Source of the DNA: Marinimicrococcus flavescens
GTDB lineage: Bacteria > Pseudomonadota > Alphaproteobacteria > Geminicoccales > Geminicoccaceae
NCBI GenBank assembly: GCA_029211145.1
Contig: JARGEQ010000073.1
Location: forward strand, 62,001-126,000
Reading direction: 5' to 3'
Length of the DNA: 64,000 nucleotides
A program made the translations under genes and the position numbers. Of the stretch, positions 1 to 7,355 are shown in pieces (position 1 is the first letter of the stretch; each line of letters starts with the position of its first letter). Under the pieces are notes generated by a model, which ran no database searches, was not told the DNA's origin, and was given only the letters and a program-made list of their open reading frames with translations.

Positions 1-840
1 GTCACGGTCGAGGCGATCGAGCGGGTGATCGACACCGACGATCTCTCGGCCAAGGCCGCCACCCGCATCGAGCGCAACGGGGCCGGCGAGGTGGTGCTGC
101 GCACCCGCCGCCTGCTGGCGCTCGACGAGCACGAGGAGAACCCCGCCACCGGCCGCTTCGTGCTGGTCGAGAACCACATGCCGGTGGGCGGCGGCATCGT
201 CTCGATGGAGGGCTATCCCGACCAGCGCCATCTGGTGACGGTGCGCTCGACCAACATCACCGCGGTCGGCCACGCCGTGACCCGCGAGGCGAGGACCGCC
301 CGCAACGGCCACAAGGGCGGGGTGCTGTGGTTCACCGGCCTGTCGGGGGCCGGCAAGTCGACCCTGGCGCTGGCGCTCGAGCGCGAGCTGTTCGCCAAGG
401 GCTACCTGGTCTACGTGCTCGACGGCGACAATGTCCGCGGCGGGCTCAACAAGGACCTGGGCTTCGGCCCGGAGGCCCGGGCCGAGAACATCCGCCGCAT
501 CGGCGAGGTGGCCGCCCTCTTCGCCGACGCCGGCTTCCTCGTGATCTCGAGCTTCATCTCGCCCTACCGCGCCGACCGCGAGCGCGCCAAGGAGGCGGCC
601 GGCGCGGCCTTCCACGAGATCTACGTCAAGGCCTCGCTGGAGGCCTGCGAGGACCGCGACCCCAAAGGGCTCTACCGGCGCGCCCGGCAGGGCGAGATCG
701 CCGAGTTCACCGGCATCTCCAGCCCCTACGAGCCGCCCGAGGCGGCCGAGCTCGTGGTGCCCACCGACGAGCTGCCGGTCGAGGAATGCCTGGGCATGCT
801 GATGCGCTATGTCGGGGAGCGCTTCCAAAACACCCGCTAG
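1..840 (+). CDS. cysNC: Bifunctional sulfate adenylyltransferase subunit 1 / APS kinase (CysNC), 5' end cut by window
   Basis: The reading frame is open from base 1, so this is the 3' part of a larger gene. The first ~95 codons resemble the C-terminal beta-barrel of the CysN GTPase subunit. The rest is a complete APS kinase (CysC) domain with the P-loop GLSGAGKST, the DGDNVR motif and the late FTGISSPYEPP segment. CysNC works with CysD to make APS from sulfate and ATP, then phosphorylates it to PAPS in cytosolic sulfate assimilation. cysD would be expected upstream, outside the window. The gene ends convergently against dps, 42 bp away, with a stem-loop between them. Confidence 0.93.
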   Translation, partial: VTVEAIERVIDTDDLSAKAATRIERNGAGEVVLRTRRLLALDEHEENPATGRFVLVENHMPVGGGIVSMEGYPDQRHLVTVRSTNITAVGHAVTREARTARNGHKGGVLWFTGLSGAGKSTLALALERELFAKGYLVYVLDGDNVRGGLNKDLGFGPEARAENIRRIGEVAALFADAGFLVISSFISPYRADRERAKEAAGAAFHEIYVKASLEACEDRDPKGLYRRARQGEIAEFTGISSPYEPPEAAELVVPTDELPVEECLGMLMRYVGERFQNTR

Positions 841-853
841 AAGCGGGCATGAC

Positions 854-875
854 GGGGCGGGTCCTGGCCCGCCCC
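854..875. terminator. Perfect stem-loop between convergent cysNC and dps
   Basis: An 8-bp perfect inverted repeat, GGGGCGGG / CCCGCCCC, with a 6-nt loop fills the short gap between two convergent genes. There is no T-tract on either side, so a bidirectional or Rho-assisted terminator is likely but not proven. Confidence 0.5.
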
Positions 876-882
876 GCGGGGC

Positions 883-1395
883 TCACTCCTCGTCGAGCGA
901 GGCGCGCAGCATCCACGCCGCCTTCTCGTGGAAGGCGATGCGGCCGTTCATCAGGTCCTCGGTGACCGTGTCGTCGGTTTTGTCGCAGGTCTCGACCACC
1001 TTGCGGCACTGCCGGGCCAAAAGCTCGTTGTCCCTGGCGAGCTGCTTGAGCATGTCCTGCGCGGCCGGCACGCCCTTCTCGTCGTCCACCGCGGTGCGGG
1101 CGAGAAACTGGCCGAGGCTGCCGGGCGCGAAATGGCCCAGGGCGCGGATCCGCTCGGCGATCTCGTCGACCGCGTCCTGCAGGTCGCGATACTGCTCCTC
1201 GAACAGCGGGTGCAGGCCGGGGAACTGCGGGCCGGTGACGTTCCAGTGAAAGCCGTGGGTCTTGCCCAAGAGGGTGTAGCTGTCGGCCAGCACCTGGGCC
1301 AGGCCCTCCGCCAGCGCCTTCCTGGCGTCGCGGTCGAGGCCGATCTCGGGGCGCAGCGGCTCGTGGGAAGCTTCGGGCTTGGACTGGCTGACCAT
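883..1395 (-). CDS. dps: Dps family DNA-protecting ferritin-like protein
   Basis: Encodes 170 residues, normal for Dps, a dodecameric mini-ferritin that oxidises and stores Fe(II) with peroxide and protects DNA in stress. The ferroxidase signature HGFHWNVTG and the downstream D-x3-E helix (DAVDEIAERI) are visible. The upstream in-frame extension was rejected: ATG at 1395 has a GGAGA Shine-Dalgarno about 6 nt before it and matches the family N-terminus. A perfect sigma-EcfG promoter lies 70 bp upstream, back to back with that of the divergent entericidin gene, so expression is expected under the general stress response. Confidence 0.95.
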   Translation of the reverse strand: MVSQSKPEASHEPLRPEIGLDRDARKALAEGLAQVLADSYTLLGKTHGFHWNVTGPQFPGLHPLFEEQYRDLQDAVDEIAERIRALGHFAPGSLGQFLARTAVDDEKGVPAAQDMLKQLARDNELLARQCRKVVETCDKTDDTVTEDLMNGRIAFHEKAAWMLRASLDEE

Positions 1396-1464
1396 GATCT
1401 CTCCATGGGAGCGTGGACAAAACGGAGCGCCGCCGTGCGGCACGACGGGCTTTGATGCCGCTTC

Positions 1465-1490
1465 AACGCGCCGCCTCGCGCCGCGGTTCC
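1465..1490 (-). promoter_or_regulatory. sigma-EcfG promoter of dps
   Basis: On the minus strand GGAAC (1490-1486) is followed by a 17-nt spacer and CGTT (1468-1465), an exact match to the alphaproteobacterial sigma-EcfG consensus. The predicted transcript starts about 60 nt before the dps ATG. Confidence 0.82.
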
Positions 1491-1536
1491 GCCTCTGCAC
1501 CCGGGAGCACCCGGCAGGAAGAAAAGCTGGTCTGCG

Positions 1537-1562
1537 GGAACCCCCCGCCCTGCCCCGCCGTT
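1537..1562 (+). promoter_or_regulatory. sigma-EcfG promoter of the entericidin-like gene
   Basis: GGAAC (1537-1541), 17-nt spacer, CGTT (1559-1562): exact consensus. It sits 35 bp before the lipoprotein ATG at 1597 and is divergent from the dps promoter. Confidence 0.82.
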
Positions 1563-1596
1563 CCCCGTGCATCCCTCACCGCGCAAGGAGATTGCG

Positions 1597-1761
1597 ATGC
1601 GTGCGCGAAAGATCCGTCCGGCCTTCCTCGCCTTGATGACCGCCCTGCTGCTCGGCGGCTCCCTGACCGCCTGCAACACCATGGAGGGGGCGGGCGAGGA
1701 CATCTCGGCCGCGGGGCGCGGCATCGAGAACACCGCCGAGAAGACCAAGCAGAAGATGTAG
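1597..1761 (+). CDS. Entericidin EcnA/B-like small lipoprotein
   Basis: A 54-residue protein with a basic N-terminus, a hydrophobic stretch and the lipobox LTAC at about residues 23-26. A short mature part follows, rich in Gly, Glu and Lys (DISAAGRGIENTAEKTKQKM), typical of entericidin family lipoproteins. These are small envelope lipoproteins linked to stress and stationary phase. The start ATG has an AAGGAG Shine-Dalgarno 7 nt upstream; an earlier in-frame ATG would fall within a few bases of the predicted transcription start and was rejected. The gene is preceded by a perfect sigma-EcfG promoter and followed by a strong stem-loop. Confidence 0.85.
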   Translation: MRARKIRPAFLALMTALLLGGSLTACNTMEGAGEDISAAGRGIENTAEKTKQKM

Positions 1762-1766
1762 GCGGC

Positions 1767-1803
1767 CATGCCGGCGGCCCCTGCGGCGGGGGTCGCCGGC
1801 ATG
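1767..1803 (+). terminator. Stem-loop downstream of the entericidin-like gene
   Basis: CATGCCGGCG and CGCCGGCATG form a perfect 10-bp stem around a GC-rich 17-nt loop, five bases after the stop codon. It lacks a T-run, so it may be a transcript-stabilising 3' structure or a weak terminator before the next gene. Confidence 0.45.
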
Positions 1804-1831
1804 TCCCGTCTTCCGACGAGAAGGCCAGGCC

Positions 1832-2026
1832 ATGGGTATCGAGATCGGCGGACTGCTCGGTCTGCTCGTCCTGATCGCCGACGTTTGGGCGATCGTCAAC
1901 GTCGTCAACAGCAACGCCTCGACCGGGGGCAAGGTGATCTGGGTGGTGCTGATCCTGATCCTGCCGCTGCTCGGCCTGATCATCTGGCTGATCGCCGGAC
2001 CGCGCGCCCGCAGCAGCGTTTCCTGA
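1832..2026 (+). CDS. Small PLDc_N-type two-helix membrane protein
   Basis: Encodes 64 residues forming two transmembrane segments (about 6-26 and 34-56) separated by the polar turn VNSNASTGGK, and a basic tail. This matches the phospholipase D nuclease N-terminal (PLDc_N) family of small inner-membrane proteins, which stand alone without the catalytic domain. It lies 70 bp after the entericidin-like gene, past a stem-loop, in a run of small stress-envelope genes, and may be read through from the same sigma-EcfG promoter. Molecular function is unknown. Confidence 0.75.
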   Translation: MGIEIGGLLGLLVLIADVWAIVNVVNSNASTGGKVIWVVLILILPLLGLIIWLIAGPRARSSVS

Positions 2027-2034
2027 ACCGCGCG

Positions 2035-2460
2035 TCAGCGGCGGCTGCGCACCGTCTCGATCACCGCGCCCGCCACCAGGGCCGCCACCAAGAGCCCCCC
2101 CAGGTGCCGGCCGAGCCCGCCGGCCAGCGGTGCCGCCAGGCCTGGCAGCAACGCCATGGCGGCCGCCGGCGAGGCCATCATGGCGAGCCGGGCGCGCCGC
2201 CGCGCCCGGCGGGCGGCCAGGGTGGCAAGGCCGGCCACCACGCCCGCCACGGCAAGGAGGCCGACCGCCACGAGGAGAGCGGCCAGCGCCGGATCCAGGG
2301 TGTCCAGCAGTGCCAGGTAGAAGGCGTAGGCGAGCCACAGCAGGGCGAGGAAGGCGAAGAGCGCGGCCGCCCCCAGGCCCACGGCCTGCACCGTCCCCGC
2401 CCTGAAGCGCTCGCGCAGGCCGCCGGCAGCGGCCAGGGCGAAGAGGCTCGAGCCGGCCAT
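2035..2460 (-). CDS. YqjE-like phage-holin-family membrane protein
   Basis: A 141-residue protein with several hydrophobic segments (about residues 26-52, 58-82, 92-112 and 118-134), fitting the phage holin 3_6 / YqjE family of inner-membrane proteins. It is 6 bp downstream of a DUF883 (YqjD-like) gene on the same strand, mirroring the yqjD-yqjE pair of enterobacteria, where YqjD is a stationary-phase membrane protein that associates with ribosomes. Expression is probably from the promoter upstream of the DUF883 gene. A prophage holin is unlikely because no phage genes are nearby. Confidence 0.75.
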   Translation of the reverse strand: MAGSSLFALAAAGGLRERFRAGTVQAVGLGAAALFAFLALLWLAYAFYLALLDTLDPALAALLVAVGLLAVAGVVAGLATLAARRARRRARLAMMASPAAAMALLPGLAAPLAGGLGRHLGGLLVAALVAGAVIETVRSRR

Positions 2461-2466
2461 CCCGCT

Positions 2467-2820
2467 TCAGCGCCGCTCGAGCAGATGGGCGATCAGCATG
2501 CCGATGCCGAAGGCGGCGAGCAGCGAGGTCACCGGACGCTCGCGGACCACCGCCTCGACACGGGCGGCGGTCGCCTGGCCCTTCTCGCGAAGCTCGGCCG
2601 GAAGGCCCTCGAGCTCGTGGCGCATGGCCTCCAGCCGTCGCTCCACGGCGGTCCGTGCGGCAGCGCCGCGCTCGCCCCCGGCCGCCAGCAGCTCCTGGCG
2701 CAACTGGTCGACGTCGCGGCGCAGCTGCTCGTAGCTGGCCTTGAGGCGGTCGGCGGTCTCCGCGACCCCTTCCTCGATCCTGCCAGCAGCCTTGCCGGCC
2801 CGTTCCTCGTGGCTCGCCAT
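2467..2820 (-). CDS. DUF883 / ElaB-YqjD family protein
   Basis: Encodes 117 residues: a long charged amphipathic helix with coiled-coil character (about 5-85) followed by a C-terminal membrane anchor (SLLAAFGIGMLIAHLLERR). This is the DUF883 architecture of ElaB/YqjD, C-tail-anchored inner-membrane proteins that bind ribosomes in stationary phase in Escherichia coli. The start at 2820 was chosen over an upstream ATG because of a GGAGAGG site just before it. It is first in a two-gene operon with the YqjE-like gene. A near-consensus sigma-EcfG promoter lies about 50 bp upstream. Confidence 0.82.
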   Translation of the reverse strand: MASHEERAGKAAGRIEEGVAETADRLKASYEQLRRDVDQLRQELLAAGGERGAAARTAVERRLEAMRHELEGLPAELREKGQATAARVEAVVRERPVTSLLAAFGIGMLIAHLLERR

Positions 2821-2870
2821 GTCCCTCTCCACCCCGGGGCGCTGCGGGCACCGCAGCGCCGCGTCCATGA

Positions 2871-2896
2871 AACCCGCGACAGCGCCGCCGGGTTCC
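2871..2896 (-). promoter_or_regulatory. Near-consensus sigma-EcfG promoter of the yqjD-yqjE-like operon
   Basis: GGAAC (2896-2892) on the minus strand, 17-nt spacer, GGTT (2874-2871). One mismatch to CGTT at the -10. It is divergent from the perfect promoter at 2930-2955, repeating the back-to-back layout seen at dps. Confidence 0.55.
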
Positions 2897-2929
2897 CCTG
2901 CCCGCTGCGTGGCAGCACCGGCGCCGGCG

Positions 2930-2955
2930 GGAACCGGCGCCTCGCCGTGAACGTT
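2930..2955 (+). promoter_or_regulatory. sigma-EcfG promoter of the DUF1328 gene
   Basis: GGAAC (2930-2934), 17-nt spacer, CGTT (2952-2955): exact consensus, about 50 bp before the ATG at 3005. Confidence 0.82.
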
Positions 2956-3004
2956 TGACCGGCATCCCGCCCCGGCGGGGCACTGCGTGGGAAAGGAAAG
3001 CCCG

Positions 3005-3172
3005 ATGCTCTACTGGGCCCTGGTATTTCTGGTCGTGGCCCTGATCGCGGGGCTGTTCGGCTTCGGCGGCATCGCCTCGGCCTCCGCCGGCATCGCCCAG
3101 ATCCTCTTCTTCGTCTTTCTGGTGCTGCTGGTGGCGAGCCTTCTCATGCATTTCCTGCGGAGAAGGACCTGA
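3005..3172 (+). CDS. DUF1328 (YtjA-like) small membrane protein
   Basis: A 55-residue protein with two hydrophobic helices flanking the conserved [14 protein letters not shown] segment, the hallmark of DUF1328/YtjA proteins. These are tiny inner-membrane proteins of unknown mechanism. The ATG at 3005 is preceded by GGAAAG; the GTG at 2987 was rejected because it lacks a ribosome site and the family begins with MLYW or similar. It has its own perfect sigma-EcfG promoter and an intrinsic terminator 40 bp downstream, so it is a monocistronic stress gene. Confidence 0.87.
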   Translation: MLYWALVFLVVALIAGLFGFGGIASASAGIAQILFFVFLVLLVASLLMHFLRRRT

Positions 3173-3212
3173 GCCTGCCCGCGGACGACCGACGCTCCCG
3201 ACCGCTCTGCCC

Positions 3213-3232
3213 GCCCCTTGCGGGGCTTTTTT
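3213..3232 (+). terminator. Rho-independent terminator after the DUF1328 gene
   Basis: GCCCC / GGGGC stem (3213-3226) with a 4-nt loop is followed directly by six T residues (3227-3232). Confidence 0.85.
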
Positions 3233-3242
3233 CGCAATTCCC

Positions 3243-3267
3243 GGAACTTGCCCCCCTCTCGCCCGTT
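3243..3267 (+). promoter_or_regulatory. sigma-EcfG promoter of a glycine-zipper lipoprotein
   Basis: GGAAC (3243-3247), 16-nt spacer, CGTT (3264-3267): exact consensus, 41 bp before the ATG at 3309 and just after the preceding terminator. Confidence 0.85.
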
Positions 3268-3308
3268 CGGTTGCGAGAAGATGGCGCAAAGGGAACAGGA
3301 GACGCGTC

Positions 3309-3560
3309 ATGCACGGCATGCACAAGCTGGCTCTCGTGGCGATGCTGCCCGTCGGCCTGGCGCTCGCCGGGTGCGGCGAGAGCAAGCTCGACCGCGGCCT
3401 GAGCGGCGGCGCCATCGGGGCCGGCGTGGGTGCCGCCGGCGGCGCCCTCACCGGCAACACGCTGGGCGGCGCCGTTCTGGGCGGTGCGGCTGGCGCTGCG
3501 ACCGGCGTGCTCACCGACGAGGACGATGTCGATCTGGGCCGCCCGGTCTGGAAGCGCTAG
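3309..3560 (+). CDS. Glycine-zipper lipoprotein
   Basis: Encodes 83 residues. A lipoprotein signal ends in the lipobox LAGC (about residues 19-22). The mature part is dominated by GxxxG repeats (GGAIGAGVGAAGGALTG, then GGAVLGGAAGAATG), which form a glycine zipper able to pack as a helical hairpin in the outer membrane. The Shine-Dalgarno is AGGAG, 8 nt from ATG. A second protein of the same plan lies at 8123, also under a perfect sigma-EcfG promoter, so the pair brackets the GSR regulators. The precise role is unknown; osmotic-stress OsmB-like lipoproteins have comparable architecture. Confidence 0.83.
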   Translation: MHGMHKLALVAMLPVGLALAGCGESKLDRGLSGGAIGAGVGAAGGALTGNTLGGAVLGGAAGAATGVLTDEDDVDLGRPVWKR

Positions 3561-3861
3561 GCGGATGCGCCTTCTCCAGTCCCCCATCCAGCGCCCGCCC
3601 CTGGCCGGCCCCCGGCCGACCGCCGGGGCCGTGGCCGGACCGATCATGCTTGCGGAGCGACCCTCGCGATGCGAGCATCGGGCCGATGTTTCCTCGGCCG
3701 GCCCTTGCGATGCGAAACCATGGGCCGTTGCGGAAGGGTGGATCGGCGGTTGGCTGCGGGACGGCCTGGCCGGTCAGCCCGCGCCTGCCGCCCCGCCTTG
3801 TCCCGCGAGCGGGCGAGACGGCCGGAGGGAGGAGATTTCCGCCGAGCCCGCCCGTGACGCC
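3561..3861. other. Non-coding gap upstream of nepR
   Basis: About 300 bp without a convincing gene. It contains a direct repeat of GCGATGCGA (near 3667 and 3707) and GC-rich dyads. No sigma-EcfG consensus was found, so nepR-phyR probably uses a housekeeping-type promoter that is not recognisable here. Confidence 0.4.
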
Positions 3862-4092
3862 ATGATCGATGCAATGAGCCCCAGCAACCGCCGCCCCCCC
3901 TCCCCCAAGCCCGCTTCCGCAGGCCGCCAGAAGCGGCCCTCCGCGCTCGAGGCAGGCTTCGAGCGGTGGCTGAACTCGCAGCTCCACAAGATGTACGACC
4001 CGGTGCTGGACGAGCGGATCCCCGACGAGCTCAGCCGCCTGATCGAGGCCTTCGACGAGCGGCCGCCGAAGAAGGAGCCCTCGGGGGAGTGA
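3862..4092 (+). CDS. nepR: Anti-sigma factor NepR
   Basis: Encodes 76 residues. The diagnostic NepR core lies at about residues 36-64 (LNSQLHKMYDPVLDERIPDE and following LSRLIEAF). NepR binds and silences sigma-EcfG; phosphorylated PhyR sequesters it and releases the sigma factor. The N-terminus is basic and proline-rich, as is common. ATG 3862 and ATG 3874 are both possible starts; GGAGGAG lies about 25 nt upstream, so the start is uncertain. phyR follows on the same strand after a 124-bp gap, the standard GSR arrangement. Confidence 0.9.
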   Translation: MIDAMSPSNRRPPSPKPASAGRQKRPSALEAGFERWLNSQLHKMYDPVLDERIPDELSRLIEAFDERPPKKEPSGE

Positions 4093-4216
4093 GCGGGCTC
4101 TTGCGGCCTGCCGCGGATCATGGCTTCGTTGGAGAACGGGGCGGGGAAAGAAGCAGCTTCAGCCCGCCGGGCTGACACCCCGGGCCCCGAGGATTGCACC
4201 TGAAGGTTGCCTCGTC

Positions 4217-5041
4217 ATGTCGGATCTGGCCCAGGAGGTCGCCCGCCACCTGCCCTACATGCGCCGCTACGCGCGCGCCGTCACCGGCAGTCAGGAAAGC
4301 GGCGACAATGTCGTGCGCGCCGGCCTGCAGCGCCTGCTCGAGCAGCGTGACGGGCTGACCGGCGAGACCGTGCGGCGCGAGCTCTATCGCGCCCTCCACG
4401 ACTGCCTGGCGCCCGTCCACGTCGCCGCTGCAGGCGACGGGCCGGCAATGCTGGCGAACGATTCGATCCTCGCCTCCAGGGTCGTCCATCTCTCGCTGCA
4501 GCACCGCCAGATCCTGCTGCTCACCACGCTGGAAGGCATGACCCTGGGCGAGGCCGCCGAGGCCATGCGGCTGGGCGAGAGGGAGGCCGGCGCGCTGCTG
4601 GCCCAGGCCAAGGCCGACCTGCGCACCCAGCGCGCCACCCGCATCCTGGTCATCGAGGACGAGCCGGTGATCGCGCTCGACATCGCCACCACGGTGCAGC
4701 GCAACGGCCACGAGGTGGTCGGCATCGCCGCCACCCATCGTGAGGCGGTCGAGCTGGCGAGAAGCGAGCAGCCGGGCCTGATCCTGGCCGACATCCAGCT
4801 GGCCGACGACAGCTCGGGCATCGACGCGGTGCAGGAGATCCTCCAGCACTACCAGGTGCCGGTCATCTTCATCACCGCCTTCCCCGAGCGGCTGCTGACC
4901 GGCGAGCGGCCGGAGCCCGCCTTCCTGATCACCAAGCCCTTCGACCCCGACACCCTCAACGTCTCGATCTCCCAGGCCCTCTCGACCAGCGCCCTCGCGA
5001 GCGGCGCGGTTTCCGCGGGCGAGCGCCTGACCCGAGCGTGA
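4217..5041 (+). CDS. phyR: PhyR, sigma-factor-mimic response regulator of the general stress response
   Basis: Encodes 274 residues. Residues 1-135 form an ECF-sigma-like domain (region 2-like MRRYARAVTG and a region 4-like helical part LTTLEGMTLGEAAEAM). Residues about 140-260 form a receiver with acidic pair ED, phospho-acceptor Asp192 in LILADIQL, Thr in FITAFPE and Lys in ITKPF. On phosphorylation the sigma-like domain captures NepR and frees EcfG. The stop codon overlaps the GTG start of the following histidine kinase, so the two are translationally coupled. Confidence 0.96.
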   Translation: MSDLAQEVARHLPYMRRYARAVTGSQESGDNVVRAGLQRLLEQRDGLTGETVRRELYRALHDCLAPVHVAAAGDGPAMLANDSILASRVVHLSLQHRQILLLTTLEGMTLGEAAEAMRLGEREAGALLAQAKADLRTQRATRILVIEDEPVIALDIATTVQRNGHEVVGIAATHREAVELARSEQPGLILADIQLADDSSGIDAVQEILQHYQVPVIFITAFPERLLTGERPEPAFLITKPFDPDTLNVSISQALSTSALASGAVSAGERLTRA

Positions 5042-6738
5042 GGGGCGGCGGCGGCGCCGCACAGCCGCGCCGGACGGGGCGCGGCGGCGCCGGTCTCAAG
5101 GCGCGCATGGCGCTGGTGCTGGGCCTGGTGCTGCTCGTTCCGGCCGCCTACGCCACCTTGCAGACGGTGCTCGCCTACCGTGCCCAGACGGCCCGCCAGC
5201 TCGACACGCTGGAACGCACGGCGCAGCTCATCTCGGCCTATCAGGGCGAGTTCCTGCAGCAGACCTGGACCCTGCTTGAGGGCATCGCTGCCAGCCGCGA
5301 CGCGCTCGCCCCGCCGGACAGCGCCTGCCGCGGCCTGCCGGCCACCGAGCTGCAGAACGATTCCATCCATGGCGGCTTCGCCCTGCTCGACCGCGATGGC
5401 CGGGTGCGCTGCCGGGTCGGCGATCCGCTGCCCGGGAAGATCGCCGGCCAGCCCTGGTTCGAGGAGCTGCGCCGCACCCGCCGGCAGGTGATCGGCCGGG
5501 GCGAGCCGGCGGCAGGCGGCGGCACGCTGGTGCTGGCGGTGCCGCTGCTCGAGGGCGGCACGTTCAGCGGTGCGGTCGCTGCCAGCGTGCTGCTCGCCCG
5601 CTTCACCGCGGTGCCCAGCAGCCTGCCCCTGCCGGAGAAGGCGGTGGCGCTGGTGGTCGACCGGGCCGGCATGCCGCTCCGGCCCGAGGCCGCGGAGCGC
5701 ACCTCGCCGCCCGGCAGCGAGGTGATCCGCGGGCTGCTCGAAGGCAGCGCGCCGATCCGCCATGTCGAAGGCGGCGACGGCAGGCGCTGGGCCTATGCGG
5801 CGGCGCCAATCGGCACCGGCCTGCTCAGCGTGGTGGTCGGCCTGCCGGTCGAGCGCTGGTCCTGGCTGCAGCCGGACCTGGTGCTGGGCGTGCTGGTGCC
5901 GACCTTGATGCTGGCGCTGGCGGTGATCGCCATCTGGATCGCCACCGATTATCTGGTGAACCGGCACATCGTGAGCCTCGCCCAGGCGGCCCGCGCCCTC
6001 AGCCGCGGCGAGCTCGGCATGGTGGCCGTGCCGCGCGGCGCCCCCCGCGAGATCGAGGAGCTCGCCTGGACCCTGGCCTTCATGACCCGCCGGGTGCACG
6101 AGCGCGAGGCGGCGCTGGAGGCCTCGCTGGCGCAAAAGGATCTGCTGCTCAAGGAGATCCACCACCGGATCAAGAACAACCTGCAGATCGTCACCAGCCT
6201 CTTGAACCTGCGCGCCCAAAAGCTGCCCTCGCCGGCCGCCCGCGAGGCGCTGCACGAGGCGCAGGCGCGCATCAAGGCGCTGGCCCTGGTGCACCGCCAC
6301 CTCTACGAGCAGCCCGAGCTGGGCCGGGTCGCGGCCGAGCCGTTCGTGGGCGAGATCTGCGCGCTGCTCGAGGATCTCGCAGGCCCCTCCGGCGAGGAGA
6401 TCACGGTCGTCGTCCAAAGCGCGCCGGTGATGGTCACCACCGACCAGGCAGTGCCTTTGGCGCTGCTCCTCACCGAGACGCTGAGCAACGCCCTGCGGCA
6501 TGCCTACCCCGAGGGCCGCGGCGGGCGGGTCGAGGTCAGCCTCAAGCTGGACGGCACCCGGGCCCGGCTGCGCGTCGCCGATCAGGGGATCGGCCTGCCG
6601 GCCGGCGAGACCGCCGGCGGGCTCGGCCTGACCCTGATCCACATGCTCGCCCGGCAGATCGGCGGCCGGGTGACGCTCGACAGCGACGCCGGCGGCACGA
6701 GGCTCACCCTCGACTTCCCGGCGGCACCGCCCGCCTGA
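5038..6738 (+). CDS. Membrane HisKA_2-type sensor histidine kinase, likely PhyR kinase
   Basis: Encodes 566 residues. A transmembrane helix at about 24-44, a periplasmic sensor of some 230 residues, a second helix at about 279-304, a HAMP-like linker, then a HisKA_2 dimerisation domain with the phospho-His motif EIHHRIKNNLQ (about residue 375) and a HATPase with N-box TLSNALRHAYPEG and G-box. This kinase type commonly phosphorylates PhyR. The GTG start overlaps the phyR stop by four bases. The periplasmic domain carries a Cys pair, which might sense redox or ligand (inference). PhyK-like assignment rests on position. Confidence 0.88.
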   Translation: MRGGGGAAQPRRTGRGGAGLKARMALVLGLVLLVPAAYATLQTVLAYRAQTARQLDTLERTAQLISAYQGEFLQQTWTLLEGIAASRDALAPPDSACRGLPATELQNDSIHGGFALLDRDGRVRCRVGDPLPGKIAGQPWFEELRRTRRQVIGRGEPAAGGGTLVLAVPLLEGGTFSGAVAASVLLARFTAVPSSLPLPEKAVALVVDRAGMPLRPEAAERTSPPGSEVIRGLLEGSAPIRHVEGGDGRRWAYAAAPIGTGLLSVVVGLPVERWSWLQPDLVLGVLVPTLMLALAVIAIWIATDYLVNRHIVSLAQAARALSRGELGMVAVPRGAPREIEELAWTLAFMTRRVHEREAALEASLAQKDLLLKEIHHRIKNNLQIVTSLLNLRAQKLPSPAAREALHEAQARIKALALVHRHLYEQPELGRVAAEPFVGEICALLEDLAGPSGEEITVVVQSAPVMVTTDQAVPLALLLTETLSNALRHAYPEGRGGRVEVSLKLDGTRARLRVADQGIGLPAGETAGGLGLTLIHMLARQIGGRVTLDSDAGGTRLTLDFPAAPPA

Positions 6739-6778
6739 GCCGCATGGCCCGTGCGTGGGGCCAGGCCATGGGTGCCGG

Positions 6779-7174
6779 CTACTCGCGCCGGCCGTTCTCC
6801 GCAGGCACCACCACCTTCACCGGCGCGGTGCCGTCCTCGACCATGTCCAGCTTCTCGGCAGCGGCGCGCGACAAATCGATCACCCGCCCGTCGACCGCCG
6901 GCCCGCGATCGTTGATCTCGACCTCCACCGAGCGCCCGTTCTCGAGATTGGTGACATGCGCCTCGGAGCCCAGCGGCAGGGTGGGATGGGCGGCGGTCAG
7001 CTCGCCGGAGTCGAACCGCTCGCCGCTGGCGGTGGGCTGCCCCTCGAAGCCGGGCCCGTACCACGACGCCTCGCCCCGCTCGACATGCGCCTCTTGCCCG
7101 CCCACAGCCCCGGGCAGCGCCCAGGCGAGCGCGAGCAGGCACAGCCCCGGCCAGCGGTTCCGCAATCGGCTCAT
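6779..7174 (-). CDS. RlpA-like double-psi beta-barrel secreted protein
   Basis: Encodes 131 residues: signal peptide (cleavage near residue 26, VGGQEA) followed by one RlpA double-psi beta-barrel with ASWYGPGFEG, the Thr/Asp-rich SGERFD turn and VEINDRGPAVDGRVIDLS. RlpA proteins act on peptidoglycan as septal lytic transglycosylases or bind denuded glycan; this one is short and lacks a SPOR domain, so a septal role is less certain. ATG 7174 begins the signal peptide; the upstream extension was rejected. It is divergent from ecfG and has a near-consensus sigma-EcfG promoter. Confidence 0.85.
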   Translation of the reverse strand: MSRLRNRWPGLCLLALAWALPGAVGGQEAHVERGEASWYGPGFEGQPTASGERFDSGELTAAHPTLPLGSEAHVTNLENGRSVEVEINDRGPAVDGRVIDLSRAAAEKLDMVEDGTAPVKVVVPAENGRRE

Positions 7175-7228
7175 GCGTTTTGTCCAAAAACAAGCGGCGC
7201 TCCGCGACCCGGAGCACATCGCGCGATG

Positions 7229-7253
7229 AACCGGCGAGAGCCAGCCCAGTTCC
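7229..7253 (-). promoter_or_regulatory. Near-consensus sigma-EcfG promoter of the RlpA-like gene
   Basis: GGAAC (7253-7249) on the minus strand, 16-nt spacer, GGTT (7232-7229). One -10 mismatch (GGTT for CGTT), the same variant as at 2871. It lies about 55 bp upstream of the ATG. Confidence 0.5.
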
Positions 7254-7283
7254 CAGCCGCGACTTTTTTTGCGAGAGCCTTGG

Positions 7284-7308
7284 GGAACCTTGCCATGCAG
7301 CCGCCGTT
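7284..7308 (+). promoter_or_regulatory. Autoregulatory sigma-EcfG promoter of ecfG
   Basis: GGAAC (7284-7288), 16-nt spacer, CGTT (7305-7308): exact consensus, 48 bp before the preferred ecfG start. Positive autoregulation of ecfG is known in several alphaproteobacteria. Confidence 0.88.
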
Positions 7309-7355
7309 GACCCACTGTCGAGACAATGACGACGAACGAGGAAGGCAGGACCCTC

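Noticed and set aside
2035..2460. Prophage holin
   Set aside because: Holin-family label reflects YqjE-like proteins; pairing with a DUF883 gene and absence of phage genes argue for a host envelope protein.
4093..4216. Possible sigma-EcfG promoter upstream of phyR
   Set aside because: No GGAAC element was found; the sequence GAGAACGGGG is not a match, so autoregulation of phyR is not claimed.
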